Below are positions 46,599-54,654 of a stretch of DNA of 64,000 nucleotides, in pieces (position 1 is the stretch's first letter; each line of letters begins with the position of its first letter). Origin of the DNA: Verrucomicrobiaceae bacterium (lineage in GTDB: Bacteria > Verrucomicrobiota > Verrucomicrobiia > Verrucomicrobiales > Verrucomicrobiaceae); contig JAEUHN010000005.1 of the NCBI GenBank assembly GCA_016795365.1, positions 1 through 64,000 of the forward strand, read 5' to 3'. Below the pieces are notes generated by a model. That model was not told the origin of the DNA, did not search any database, and worked only from the letters and a program-made list of their open reading frames with translations. A program made the translations under genes and the position numbers.

Positions 46599-49500
46599 AT
46601 GTCCGCTGAGTCTCCGTCATCCAAGCCCGTGGTGCCGCGTCGCCGACGCTGGTGGGTGCGGCTCCTGGGCTGGACGTGCGTGCTAGGCTTGATCGTGTTT
46701 CTCGCCTTGGCGGGGCTGACGTGGTGGGTCTGGCAGAATCCTCAGCGAGCGGTGGCGGTCGTGGTCGAGAAATTGGAACTGCCCTTCAAACCGGAGGCGA
46801 CCGCCATCCAAGTGGAGCCGGGTGCGGTGCTGCTGAATGACGTGGTGATCCGCGATGGGTCCACCGGACAACCTTGGCTGAAGGCGGCAAAAGTGAAGTG
46901 GTCGGCGACCATCAGTGACCTTCAAAGCGGTCAGCTGGGCAAGCTTTCGATCGATGAACTGACGGCTGATGTAGATGAGCCGATGGCAAAGCGGCTGAAT
47001 GACTGGCTCGCGGTGCCTGCAACTCCCGCGGGTGGTCCATCGCCCGTTCGCGGCATCGAACGCATCGAACTACGACAGGCGCATCTCAAGATGGCAGCGA
47101 CGGAGGTGTGGCCTGCCGTCGAAGGACGTTTCGATGTCCAGGCTGAAGACGTGGATTTGGCGGATACAGCTCAGCCAGTGGTGAAGCGCTTCAAAGTGGT
47201 GCTTCATCACGCCCGCGTGGACCAACATGACTTGCCGGTGATCGAGACTGCAGGAAGTCTCAGTAAAGAAGGTGAACTCAGACTTGAGCAGGTCGTGCTT
47301 GGCCAGGGCCACGCTGCGCCTTCTCCATGGCTGCTGCGACAGCTGACGCCTACTCCTGCGACCGCGACCCCGAGCACCGGCAGTGCGAGTCCAATCAAGT
47401 CGGTGGTGCTCGATCGGCTGGAGTTGAACGACTTCTCCCTCGGTGCTGGTGATCCGCTGCTGAAACTCCCCGCCTGGTGGCCACCGATGACGGGACGGAT
47501 GTCGCTCAAGGCGAGTGATCTCGCTTTGAACGAAGCCGGGCATGTAAGGTTCGGCAGCGTGAAGCTGGACGTCGCCGATGTGCAGTGGCGGCCCACCTCT
47601 GGCGACGGGCGTCTCGCCTTGTCTGCGGGCAAGATCTCTCTGGGGCCCTGGCAGCCGGGTTCGCCGCTGCATGTAATCGAGGCCGAGTTCCAAGGTCTCG
47701 TGATCCAGTGGACGCAATCGCTGGAAGATTCGCTGATGTCTGAAAAGGCGACATCGGGCACTGAGGAAGCATCATCCGTTCCGATGCTCATTGATCGTCT
47801 GGCGTTGCGGTCAGCTGCTGTGAGTGTGCAGCGCACTCGGCGTGTGTCGTATGCAGGACGGGCAGGCATCGACTTGGAGATGGCAGACGTGCGCGTGGAC
47901 GATGGCGGATTTCACTCGGCCCGTGTGCAGAGAATGGATTTGGCGAATGTTAGCCTCGCAGAGCATCCCGCGCATCGAGAGCAGGCGCTGGCGGACTTCA
48001 TCAAGCTCGACCGCGCGACCTTGCGGCTGGTGCCCGATGATTGGGCTCGAGCCTCGACGATCGAAGAACTGACGCTGCATCGGCCTGTGCTGCTGGCCAC
48101 CGACGAGAACGTTTCATGGTTCAAGCCAAAGCCTCCGGCCACCGTTGCATCTGCGAGTCCATCCAAGTTGCCCACCTTCCATGCGAAGCAGTTGGCCGTC
48201 ACCGAAGGTTCGGTCGATCTTGCGGCGCAGGCTGGGCAGCGCATTGAGCTTAGATCGAAGATCGACATCACCACCGAGGCGGAGATGCAACGCGTGCGTC
48301 TCCATCAGATCCGTGCCTTGGTGCCCGAGCGTGCCCGATTGCCAGTCGCAGGTATCGAAGAGATTGAGGCGGTGGTGAAGCTGCCGGATCTGTGGACCAG
48401 CAAGCGCCTCCAATCGCTGAAGGTTAAAGGTGGTGAGCTGGAGGTGGGGGATGCTCTCCTGTCACTCGCCGGCGGCGAAACGGTCACGTCACCCAAAGCG
48501 TCCGAGCCTCCCGCTGTGCCTTCGACTTCCGCTTGGCGAGTAAATGAGGTCACGATCGCCGACACCGCGATCACATTACAACGTGTGGCTCCGGGCTTGC
48601 CACCGCTGAAGTTCAACCTCGACTACACCGCCAAGGATCTACCCCTCGATCCTTCGGCGCTCGTGGGCAACTTGGTTCCTCAGCGCATCGAACTCTCCCA
48701 GCTTTCCATCAAGTCACCCTACGATCCGCTGCGCAATGTGGCGCACCTGGGCAGTGTGTTCATCGACTTCACGCTCGACAGCCTCATCCAGCAGCGCATC
48801 GACAAGGTGGAGATCGTGGCTCCGACACTCTTCGTGGGTGAGGACCTCTTCTGGTATATCGATTACTATCGCAAGTATGCCGCCGGTCTGCCCTTGCCAG
48901 GCGCTGAGCGTATGGCCCTTGCGAGTGCGGACAAGGAGTTCGCTCTCGGTGCCGCCACGAGTGCTGCGAATGCGCCGGTGAAGGAAGGCGGCGCGTGGAC
49001 AGTGGACACGCTCAAGGTCGATGGCGGGAAGCTGGTCATAGCACCGAAGGGCCGCCCCTTGCCAGGCATCCCGCGGCCCTTTCCGTTCAGCTTCACCACG
49101 CGCATGAATCAAGGCAAGCTGGAGGCCGAGTTTGACATTCCCACCGACACCTACACCTGGGAGCAGATGAAGCTGCAGCTCGAGGGCATGAGAGGTCGCG
49201 TCTTGTTCAATCTGCCGATCAAAAACGTGGATAACAACCTGACCGAGACCTTCAAAGTGGATCGCATCCGCTACAAACAGATGCACATGGAGAACGCACA
49301 CCTCAGCGTCACCTATGACGCCAACGGCATCTACGGCCAGTTCGGTGGCGAGGCCTACGAGGGCTACATCAATGGGGCCTTCAATGTGTATCTCGACACG
49401 CACTTCTCGTGGGATGGCTGGATCAGTGGCACTGGAGTGCGAACCACCGACATCACCCGAGTCATGTGCCCGGCCTACTTTTTACTCGATGGCAAGGTGG

Positions 49501-49862
49501 CCACGACGATCGTCGCCCAGGGCAACATGAACGAGGTGTATCAATGCGATGTGAAGTTCAACAATGCTTCGCCGGGCAAATTCTCCATCGTCGCTCTGAA
49601 CGACATGCTCTCGGATCTTCCCAAGGATCAGGCCACCTATGAAGACGATCTCATGCGCATCGGTGTCGAAACTCTGCGAGACTTCGAATACGACAAGGTG
49701 GATGCGAAGTGCCGGTTCTATGGTCGCGAAGGTAAGGGGCGCTTGGTGCTGACGGGCCCAACGGGCTCGCGCAATATCGAGGTCAACATCTACGATCATC
49801 GCTGGACCACCAAGCCCGCGAAGGGCTCCACCGTTCAGGTTTCCAATCCGGCTCCACCGTGA
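46599..49862 (+). CDS. AsmA/YdbH-like intermembrane protein
   Basis: 1087 residues. A basic N-terminus (PRRRRWWVRLL) and a membrane helix (about 22-45) anchor a very long exported beta-rich region. The C-terminal third (YDANGIYGQFGGEAYEGYINGAF onward) resembles AsmA-like/YdbH-type repeats. In Escherichia coli YdbH and its lipoprotein YnbE form an intermembrane lipid-transfer bridge, with YdbL alongside. The next gene encodes a YnbE-like and YdbL-like protein four bases downstream, which strongly supports this reading over a generic AsmA protein. ATG 46599 directly precedes the basic anchor. Confidence 0.78.
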   Translation: MSAESPSSKPVVPRRRRWWVRLLGWTCVLGLIVFLALAGLTWWVWQNPQRAVAVVVEKLELPFKPEATAIQVEPGAVLLNDVVIRDGSTGQPWLKAAKVKWSATISDLQSGQLGKLSIDELTADVDEPMAKRLNDWLAVPATPAGGPSPVRGIERIELRQAHLKMAATEVWPAVEGRFDVQAEDVDLADTAQPVVKRFKVVLHHARVDQHDLPVIETAGSLSKEGELRLEQVVLGQGHAAPSPWLLRQLTPTPATATPSTGSASPIKSVVLDRLELNDFSLGAGDPLLKLPAWWPPMTGRMSLKASDLALNEAGHVRFGSVKLDVADVQWRPTSGDGRLALSAGKISLGPWQPGSPLHVIEAEFQGLVIQWTQSLEDSLMSEKATSGTEEASSVPMLIDRLALRSAAVSVQRTRRVSYAGRAGIDLEMADVRVDDGGFHSARVQRMDLANVSLAEHPAHREQALADFIKLDRATLRLVPDDWARASTIEELTLHRPVLLATDENVSWFKPKPPATVASASPSKLPTFHAKQLAVTEGSVDLAAQAGQRIELRSKIDITTEAEMQRVRLHQIRALVPERARLPVAGIEEIEAVVKLPDLWTSKRLQSLKVKGGELEVGDALLSLAGGETVTSPKASEPPAVPSTSAWRVNEVTIADTAITLQRVAPGLPPLKFNLDYTAKDLPLDPSALVGNLVPQRIELSQLSIKSPYDPLRNVAHLGSVFIDFTLDSLIQQRIDKVEIVAPTLFVGEDLFWYIDYYRKYAAGLPLPGAERMALASADKEFALGAATSAANAPVKEGGAWTVDTLKVDGGKLVIAPKGRPLPGIPRPFPFSFTTRMNQGKLEAEFDIPTDTYTWEQMKLQLEGMRGRVLFNLPIKNVDNNLTETFKVDRIRYKQMHMENAHLSVTYDANGIYGQFGGEAYEGYINGAFNVYLDTHFSWDGWISGTGVRTTDITRVMCPAYFLLDGKVATTIVAQGNMNEVYQCDVKFNNASPGKFSIVALNDMLSDLPKDQATYEDDLMRIGVETLRDFEYDKVDAKCRFYGREGKGRLVLTGPTGSRNIEVNIYDHRWTTKPAKGSTVQVSNPAPP

Positions 49863-49866
49863 CATC

Positions 49867-50400
49867 ATGCATCGTCCCATGAAACCCTTCGCACTTCTCG
49901 TGTTACTGCTCTTGCCATCGTGCAAGCTGCCGGACATCAACCTCGCCACACCCAAGCCCATCGAGGTGAACCTCAACATGCGGCTCGATGTGTATCAATA
50001 CAGCGGCGATCAACCCAAGGACAAGGAGCAGGAGAAGTCGCTCGCCGAGGCCACCGATCGTCAGCGCAATCGTCAGCAGGAGATTCAGACCATCAAGAAC
50101 AACCGCTTTGTGGGCGAGGACCATCGAGGGCTGCTCCAGCTTCGTGAAGTCCCAGCCGGTGAGTGGGGCGATTACGTCAAGCGCACCATCGAGGCCGAGA
50201 ACGAGGATCGCATGCTCCTCATGCGCAACGAGGCCCAGAAGAACAATCGCGAGCTTCACGAGGTGCAGAAAGAGCAGTGGAAGCTTCGCTCCGAGCGCGC
50301 CTTCAAAGGCGAATACATCGAGGCTCCTGGTGACAAAGAAGGCAGCTACAAATGGGTGCAAGCTACTGGACCCAAGGAAAAGCAGAAGAAGCCAGACTGA
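49867..50400 (+). CDS. Lipoprotein combining YnbE-like and YdbL (DUF1318)-like parts
   Basis: 177 residues from ATG 49867 (ATG 49879 is also possible). A lipoprotein signal ends in LLPSC. Just after it, LATPKPIEVNLNMRLDVYQY matches the short YnbE lipoprotein (the family has PKEPITINLNVKIEH-like sequence). The rest (about residue 60 on: NRFVGEDHRGLL, VKRTIEAENEDRMLLMRNEA, FKGEYIEA, YKWVQ) follows the YdbL/DUF1318 pattern of VGE, EN..R, GE.I and a terminal W. In E. coli these are two genes, so this looks like a fusion. It lies four bases after the YdbH-like gene, an obvious operon. Confidence 0.72.
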   Translation: MHRPMKPFALLVLLLLPSCKLPDINLATPKPIEVNLNMRLDVYQYSGDQPKDKEQEKSLAEATDRQRNRQQEIQTIKNNRFVGEDHRGLLQLREVPAGEWGDYVKRTIEAENEDRMLLMRNEAQKNNRELHEVQKEQWKLRSERAFKGEYIEAPGDKEGSYKWVQATGPKEKQKKPD

Positions 50401-50489
50401 GCTGAAGCCCGTGCTCGGGAATACAAGCCTTCACAGAGATTTCATCATTGATCGCGTGCGGTGGCCATCGTGTTGCCGAAGGTGCGACC

Positions 50490-50987
50490 ATGACACCGCA
50501 ATCCTTGCTGCGTTACCGAATCGCGCTGGCCTTCTTCATCGTGAGCCTTGTGCTCAGCGGCCTCACTGCCTTCCCCTTGCTTACCGAGCTGTCGTTCGTG
50601 TCGAAAGCACTCGGCATTAATGATCCCTCCGCCTACGCCAGCCTCACGGGGCTCCAGCACTGGATCGCCTTCGTGCATCACGGTCTCCAACAAACGTATG
50701 CTGCCTATCCCTTCGTTGGCTATGGCACCGACTGGCTGGCGTTTGGCCACCTCGTCATCGCCATGTTCTTCGTAGGACCCTGGCGCGACCCCGTTGGCAA
50801 TGCCTGGGTGTTGCGCGTGGGACTCGTCGCATGCGCGAGCATCATTCCTCTGGCGATGATCTGCGGTGCGATCCGAGGTATCCCATTCTCTTGGCGGCTG
50901 ATCGACTGCTCCTTCGGCGTGTTTGGTTCGCTTCCGCTAATCTACTGCCTTCGGGTGGTGGGCGATCAGAAGGTGGGTGTGGAGTAA
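50490..50987 (+). CDS. Small integral membrane protein
   Basis: 165 residues with about four hydrophobic segments: IALAFFIVSLVLSGL, FGHLVIAMFFVG, VGLVACASIIPLAM and a C-terminal one. A conserved-looking aromatic stretch HWIAFVHHGLQQTYAAYP lies between helices 1 and 2. I do not recognise the family. It follows the lipoprotein gene by 89 bases and might belong to the same transcript. ATG 50490 precedes the first helix; a TTG further upstream is less likely. Confidence 0.65.
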   Translation: MTPQSLLRYRIALAFFIVSLVLSGLTAFPLLTELSFVSKALGINDPSAYASLTGLQHWIAFVHHGLQQTYAAYPFVGYGTDWLAFGHLVIAMFFVGPWRDPVGNAWVLRVGLVACASIIPLAMICGAIRGIPFSWRLIDCSFGVFGSLPLIYCLRVVGDQKVGVE

Positions 50988-51070
50988 ATCCACGGATCGT
51001 GGGCAGATGATCGATTTCGGGTGCGTTTGCGTGTGTCACACGATCGGTTCCACGTGCAGCAAGAACGAGG

Positions 51071-51640
51071 TTAGGATTCACCATTCTCGTCTTCGATGAG
51101 TGGATTGTCTTCGTCACTCAGGGGCTCCTCGTCATGAGCATCGCTATCCTCCATCAGTTCCGAGAGATGGTTGTATTCACTCTTCGTCGCAATGTAGCGA
51201 TCATCAGAGTGGCGCAGGCGTCTGGCCAGCTGAGTGCAGAGCCAGGTCATCAGCTTGCGTGCAATTTGAGGATCATTGTCCATTACTGCATCGAGTTGTG
51301 TTCGATCGATCCGCCAAAGTTCCCCGCTGGTGGCTGCTACAACCGTGGCCCGAGCCCCGACGGGGTGGAACAGATTCACCTCGCCGAAGGACCGTCCTCG
51401 CTTGATGGGGCGGAATTCAACGACTGTGCCATCGTCACCCTGCCGACGCTGGGACAGTTTGCCTTCAATCACCATGAACAGGCTTGAATGATGTTCCCCC
51501 TCATTCACGATGATCTCACCGGGCTCGAACTTCCAGAACTCACCGCAGCGGGCTAAGAATCTTCGTGGCCCTGCTTCAAGGCCCTGTGCGAATCCGTAGG
51601 GCGGCACGGCGAGTCGTTTGATCTTTCTCATATCACCCAT
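51071..51640 (-). CDS. Cyclic-nucleotide-binding-domain protein without a DNA-binding domain
   Basis: 189 residues. A CRP-like cNMP-binding fold covers about 30-150 (FEPGEIIVNEGEHHSSLFMVIEGKL, SFGEVNLF as the phosphate-binding cassette, RATVVAATSGELWRIDR). No helix-turn-helix follows; the C-terminus is a strongly acidic tail (EDSDAHDEEPLSDEDN). It could therefore act as a ligand-sensing partner and not a transcription factor. ATG 51631 (preceded by GGTGAT) is an alternative start. It follows the CphA2-like gene by 39 bases on the same strand, so it likely belongs to that operon. Confidence 0.8.
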   Translation of the reverse strand: MGDMRKIKRLAVPPYGFAQGLEAGPRRFLARCGEFWKFEPGEIIVNEGEHHSSLFMVIEGKLSQRRQGDDGTVVEFRPIKRGRSFGEVNLFHPVGARATVVAATSGELWRIDRTQLDAVMDNDPQIARKLMTWLCTQLARRLRHSDDRYIATKSEYNHLSELMEDSDAHDEEPLSDEDNPLIEDENGES

Positions 51641-51679
51641 ATCAGGCGAACCGATGCCGGAAGGTCAATGCCTGATTCG

Positions 51680-53446
51680 TCACGATTGAGAAATTTCGTT
51701 GGAAGTTCGGCACCAACGACAAGATTGAACTTTCTCACGAGCACGCCTTCGCGATTCAGCGTCGGGACCCTCGAACTGGATTGCACCTTCGATGATCTCA
51801 TCACAGCGATCAAAGGGGAGTCCCTCGTGAAGCACGTCGTCGAGTGTCACATGCACCACGAGAGCTTCGGTGCGGGGGTGGCGCAAAAGGCGGGTAGTGT
51901 GCTCATGAAGACTGGCACCTGGAGTGCCAAGAGGGACGCCGTTGAGCCAGGCACCATTGCGACTGGCGAGGCCGACGTTGCTTCGCCCCGCACTCATGTG
52001 TTGTGCGATCAAGAAATCAGCCGCATCGCCGAGCACCACGGTCACGGGGATTCGAGCATCCTCGGGGCTCGCGAAAAGGGTGTCCACGATGGCTTCGCCA
52101 ATGGGGCGTGGCGGGATGCAGCGGGGCTCCATGTGAAGAATGATGCCGGGCTCCGGGTTCACTTCGAGAATGGCGAACTCTTGCTCGGATGGAGGCAGAG
52201 TGAGGTCCGTGGCGATCACATCGAGGCCTGCGATGTCGAGGCCAACGATGGCAGTGGCATCCACCACCATGCGGACGATGTCGGGGTGAACGAGATCGGT
52301 TTGGTCCAGATGCACGCCATCATTGCGAAGGTAGATGTCATCTGTTAGGCGGACGGTTTCATCGAGCGCAGGCACGGAGTCGTGAGAGCGATGATCATCT
52401 GTGAGCTGCGGCCACTCGCCCGTTTGTTGCTGCACAAGCATGAAGGGCGAAACGTAATCGGAACCGCGACGGGCGTCGTAGTTCGCGGCCTCGATCAGTT
52501 CGAGCAATGTGCTGCGGCCATCGCCAACGACGAACCAGGGCTCACGACGAACGGCAGCGATGAGCTTGCCTCCAATCACGAGCAGTCGAAACAAGTGCCC
52601 AGTGACGTGATGCTCGACGAGCGCGGTCTCGCCCCATTGGCGAGCCTCGGCGAAGGCGGATCGCACACCATCTTCCGTCAGAATGCGCATGGTCACGCCA
52701 TTGCCGTAGTCCCCGTCTTGCGGCTTCACCACGACGGGGAATCCGAGTTCGATCGCGGTTTTCGCGGCATCTTCGGTGTTCGTCACGGCGCGGCCTTGAG
52801 GCACGGGGATTCCCATCTCAGCGATGAGTTTTTTGGTCAGCGATTTGTCCGAGGCGATTCCGTTGGCGATGAATCCAGTCCGGTCCGTGGTGGAGCGCTG
52901 GATGCGGCGTTGGCGGCAGCCCTGGCCGAGCTGGACGAGGCTCTCGTTGTCGAGTCGATAGAAGGGAATGCCGCGTGCCCGTGCGGCGTGGGCGGCGGGG
53001 CGTGTCGAGTTCCCGAGGCGCACATCGTAGGCGAGGTCGGTGAAGACTTCCCACTCCTGCGCGAGGTCGAAGGGTTCGCCGTTTGTTAGCGCTGTGAGCC
53101 AGCGGAGAGCGAGATCAAGCGCGGCCTTGCCAACGAGTTCCTCTTCATACTCAACGATGACGAGCGCGTGCTCGGGCGTGGTTGCTTCCTGCACGATATG
53201 GAAGTCCACAGGTGATCGGCCTTCGCGTTGAATCTTGATCACCGCGCGGGCGAGCCAGGCAGCGAAGTCCGAAGCGTGGGTGCCTTCGATTTTTTGTGAA
53301 CGCAGCAGCTCATCGGCAGCGTGCCAGTCGTGGATCGGGAAGTGCGAGGCTTTCACCTCGATCTGGAACACCGTGCAGGTGGACCAAATGTTCGGGCCGC
53401 GCAGGACGCGAAGGGAAGTGATGGGCTCGTTGGGCTGTGACGACAT
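51680..53446 (-). CDS. Cyanophycin synthetase-like ATP-grasp ligase, CphA2-like
   Basis: 588 residues. The N-terminal domain opens with LRVLRGPNIWS, as in cyanophycin synthetases (RGPNYWS). The ATP-grasp domain runs about 180-460, with TDRTGFIANGIASDK, VVVKPQDGDYGNGVT near 243, GLDIAGLDVIATD and EVNPEPG near 425. Normal CphA1 (about 870-900 residues) then has a Mur-ligase domain with a GTNGKTT P-loop; here that position reads VVLGDAADF and only about 110 degenerate residues follow, still showing LHEGLPFDRCD (compare ILREGLGFDRCD). CphA2 enzymes, which polymerise beta-Asp-Arg dipeptides, also lack a working Mur domain. It starts 22 bases after the cyanophycinase gene. Confidence 0.85.
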   Translation of the reverse strand: MSSQPNEPITSLRVLRGPNIWSTCTVFQIEVKASHFPIHDWHAADELLRSQKIEGTHASDFAAWLARAVIKIQREGRSPVDFHIVQEATTPEHALVIVEYEEELVGKAALDLALRWLTALTNGEPFDLAQEWEVFTDLAYDVRLGNSTRPAAHAARARGIPFYRLDNESLVQLGQGCRQRRIQRSTTDRTGFIANGIASDKSLTKKLIAEMGIPVPQGRAVTNTEDAAKTAIELGFPVVVKPQDGDYGNGVTMRILTEDGVRSAFAEARQWGETALVEHHVTGHLFRLLVIGGKLIAAVRREPWFVVGDGRSTLLELIEAANYDARRGSDYVSPFMLVQQQTGEWPQLTDDHRSHDSVPALDETVRLTDDIYLRNDGVHLDQTDLVHPDIVRMVVDATAIVGLDIAGLDVIATDLTLPPSEQEFAILEVNPEPGIILHMEPRCIPPRPIGEAIVDTLFASPEDARIPVTVVLGDAADFLIAQHMSAGRSNVGLASRNGAWLNGVPLGTPGASLHEHTTRLLRHPRTEALVVHVTLDDVLHEGLPFDRCDEIIEGAIQFEGPDAESRRRAREKVQSCRWCRTSNEISQS

Positions 53447-53468
53447 GGACTGCCGAAACCAACGTCGC

Positions 53469-54590
53469 TCAAGGCGACGGACTCACTTCAAAAACGGCCT
53501 CGCCACGTCCATCGGGCCAGGCCTCCATCTGCCAGCCATCGAGCCGGGTGCGCCAGAGGCCGCTGTGAGGTCGGCTGGCTCCCATGAAAACGCGCCACTG
53601 TCCGAGCTGACGATTCTGGCCAGGAAAGGCGAAGCGCACGGTGTTGATCGGAGTGGTGGGCTTCGGTGGGGGCGGTGGCAGCTCGGTCGCAAGCCGTCGT
53701 GGCAGCGAGACGCGATCACCCTGACGGATCAATCGCCCACGCACGTTGCTGCGCGTCTGGCCGCTGCGCTTCAAGTGCGACACGTCGATAAGCAGCGAGT
53801 CGGAACCGGTGATGCCAGTGACAACGCCTGTCGCGAGATTCACTTCGACGGCGGCGTCTTCACCCACGCCGAGCCCGAGTCTGCGGCCCGAGTTTTCCAA
53901 TGCGACCACGAGCCTGCCCGCGCGATCGCGTTCGAAGAAGTGCGAGTCCGTCACGGCCCAGGGCAGGAAGGCCATCCCAGGACCCATGCGGGGCACCTGG
54001 CCAGGACGACTCCGATCGCTGAGCGAGTCCGCATTGCCGCCACCGAGCAGCATGACGTCACTCATCATTGCTGCCCCTGCGCTGCCTCCAGAGATCACTC
54101 CGCCTCGGGCGAGCAATCGCTTCAAGGCCAGCCACTCGGGCGTTTCCTTGCCACCTGGGCGGTAGCGCTGAGCGATGAGTTCCTGATTGCCACCGGTGAA
54201 AAAGATGCCAGTCGCGCGATCGAAGGCTGCAACCGTTTGTTCGGTGGAGTGTGAGCGCCGGATCAGTTCGACGGGCACGTTTGGAGCCCAGGCGCGAAAG
54301 GCTTCGGATTTGTCGATCTCCTCGTCGAGCTGGTCCTTTTCCATCGTGATCGCGGTGGTGGCGATGACGATGTGTGGCTTGCCCGGCTTGGAAGCCAGGG
54401 CAAGGAGGCGCTCGAAGATGGGGCGCAGATCGTTGTCTAGTCCGCCTCCGACGATGAGCAGGTGTCCGGCCCCGCGCAAGGGAAGCGGCAGCGAGGTGCA
54501 GCCACTCAGGATGAGCGTGATGAACGCGATCAGCGTGGTAAGTGAACTCAGTCGCAGCCCGGGGGCTGGTATGTTGGAGAGGGATTTCAT
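53469..54590 (-). CDS. cphB: Cyanophycinase (peptidase S51), predicted lipoprotein
   Basis: 373 residues. Cyanophycinase cleaves cyanophycin into beta-Asp-Arg dipeptides. The catalytic Ser is in GGSAGAAMMSD near residue 167, the His in VTDSHFFERDR near 212 and the Glu in GLGVGEDAAVEV near 240, all in family positions. HLLIVGGGLDND near 43 is the usual fold start. The N-terminus has a hydrophobic segment ending in LILSGC, a lipobox, so the enzyme is probably anchored outside the cytoplasm, as with CphE-type enzymes. The C-terminal 70 residues after the Pro-rich segment are unfamiliar. ATG 54590 precedes the signal; it directly precedes the CphA2-like gene. Confidence 0.88.
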   Translation of the reverse strand: MKSLSNIPAPGLRLSSLTTLIAFITLILSGCTSLPLPLRGAGHLLIVGGGLDNDLRPIFERLLALASKPGKPHIVIATTAITMEKDQLDEEIDKSEAFRAWAPNVPVELIRRSHSTEQTVAAFDRATGIFFTGGNQELIAQRYRPGGKETPEWLALKRLLARGGVISGGSAGAAMMSDVMLLGGGNADSLSDRSRPGQVPRMGPGMAFLPWAVTDSHFFERDRAGRLVVALENSGRRLGLGVGEDAAVEVNLATGVVTGITGSDSLLIDVSHLKRSGQTRSNVRGRLIRQGDRVSLPRRLATELPPPPPKPTTPINTVRFAFPGQNRQLGQWRVFMGASRPHSGLWRTRLDGWQMEAWPDGRGEAVFEVSPSP

Positions 54591-54654
54591 GCAGGCGGCG
54601 AGTTCATGGCGGTGACCGGCAGCAGGGTCAAGAGACTGCCGAACCGTCTGCACG

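Noticed and set aside
51030-51042. CRP-like dyad cgtgtgtcacacg in the convergent gap after the cNMP-binding gene
   Set aside because: It lies at the 3' end of two convergent genes, so it has no plausible regulated promoter, and its loop is too short for an RNA hairpin.
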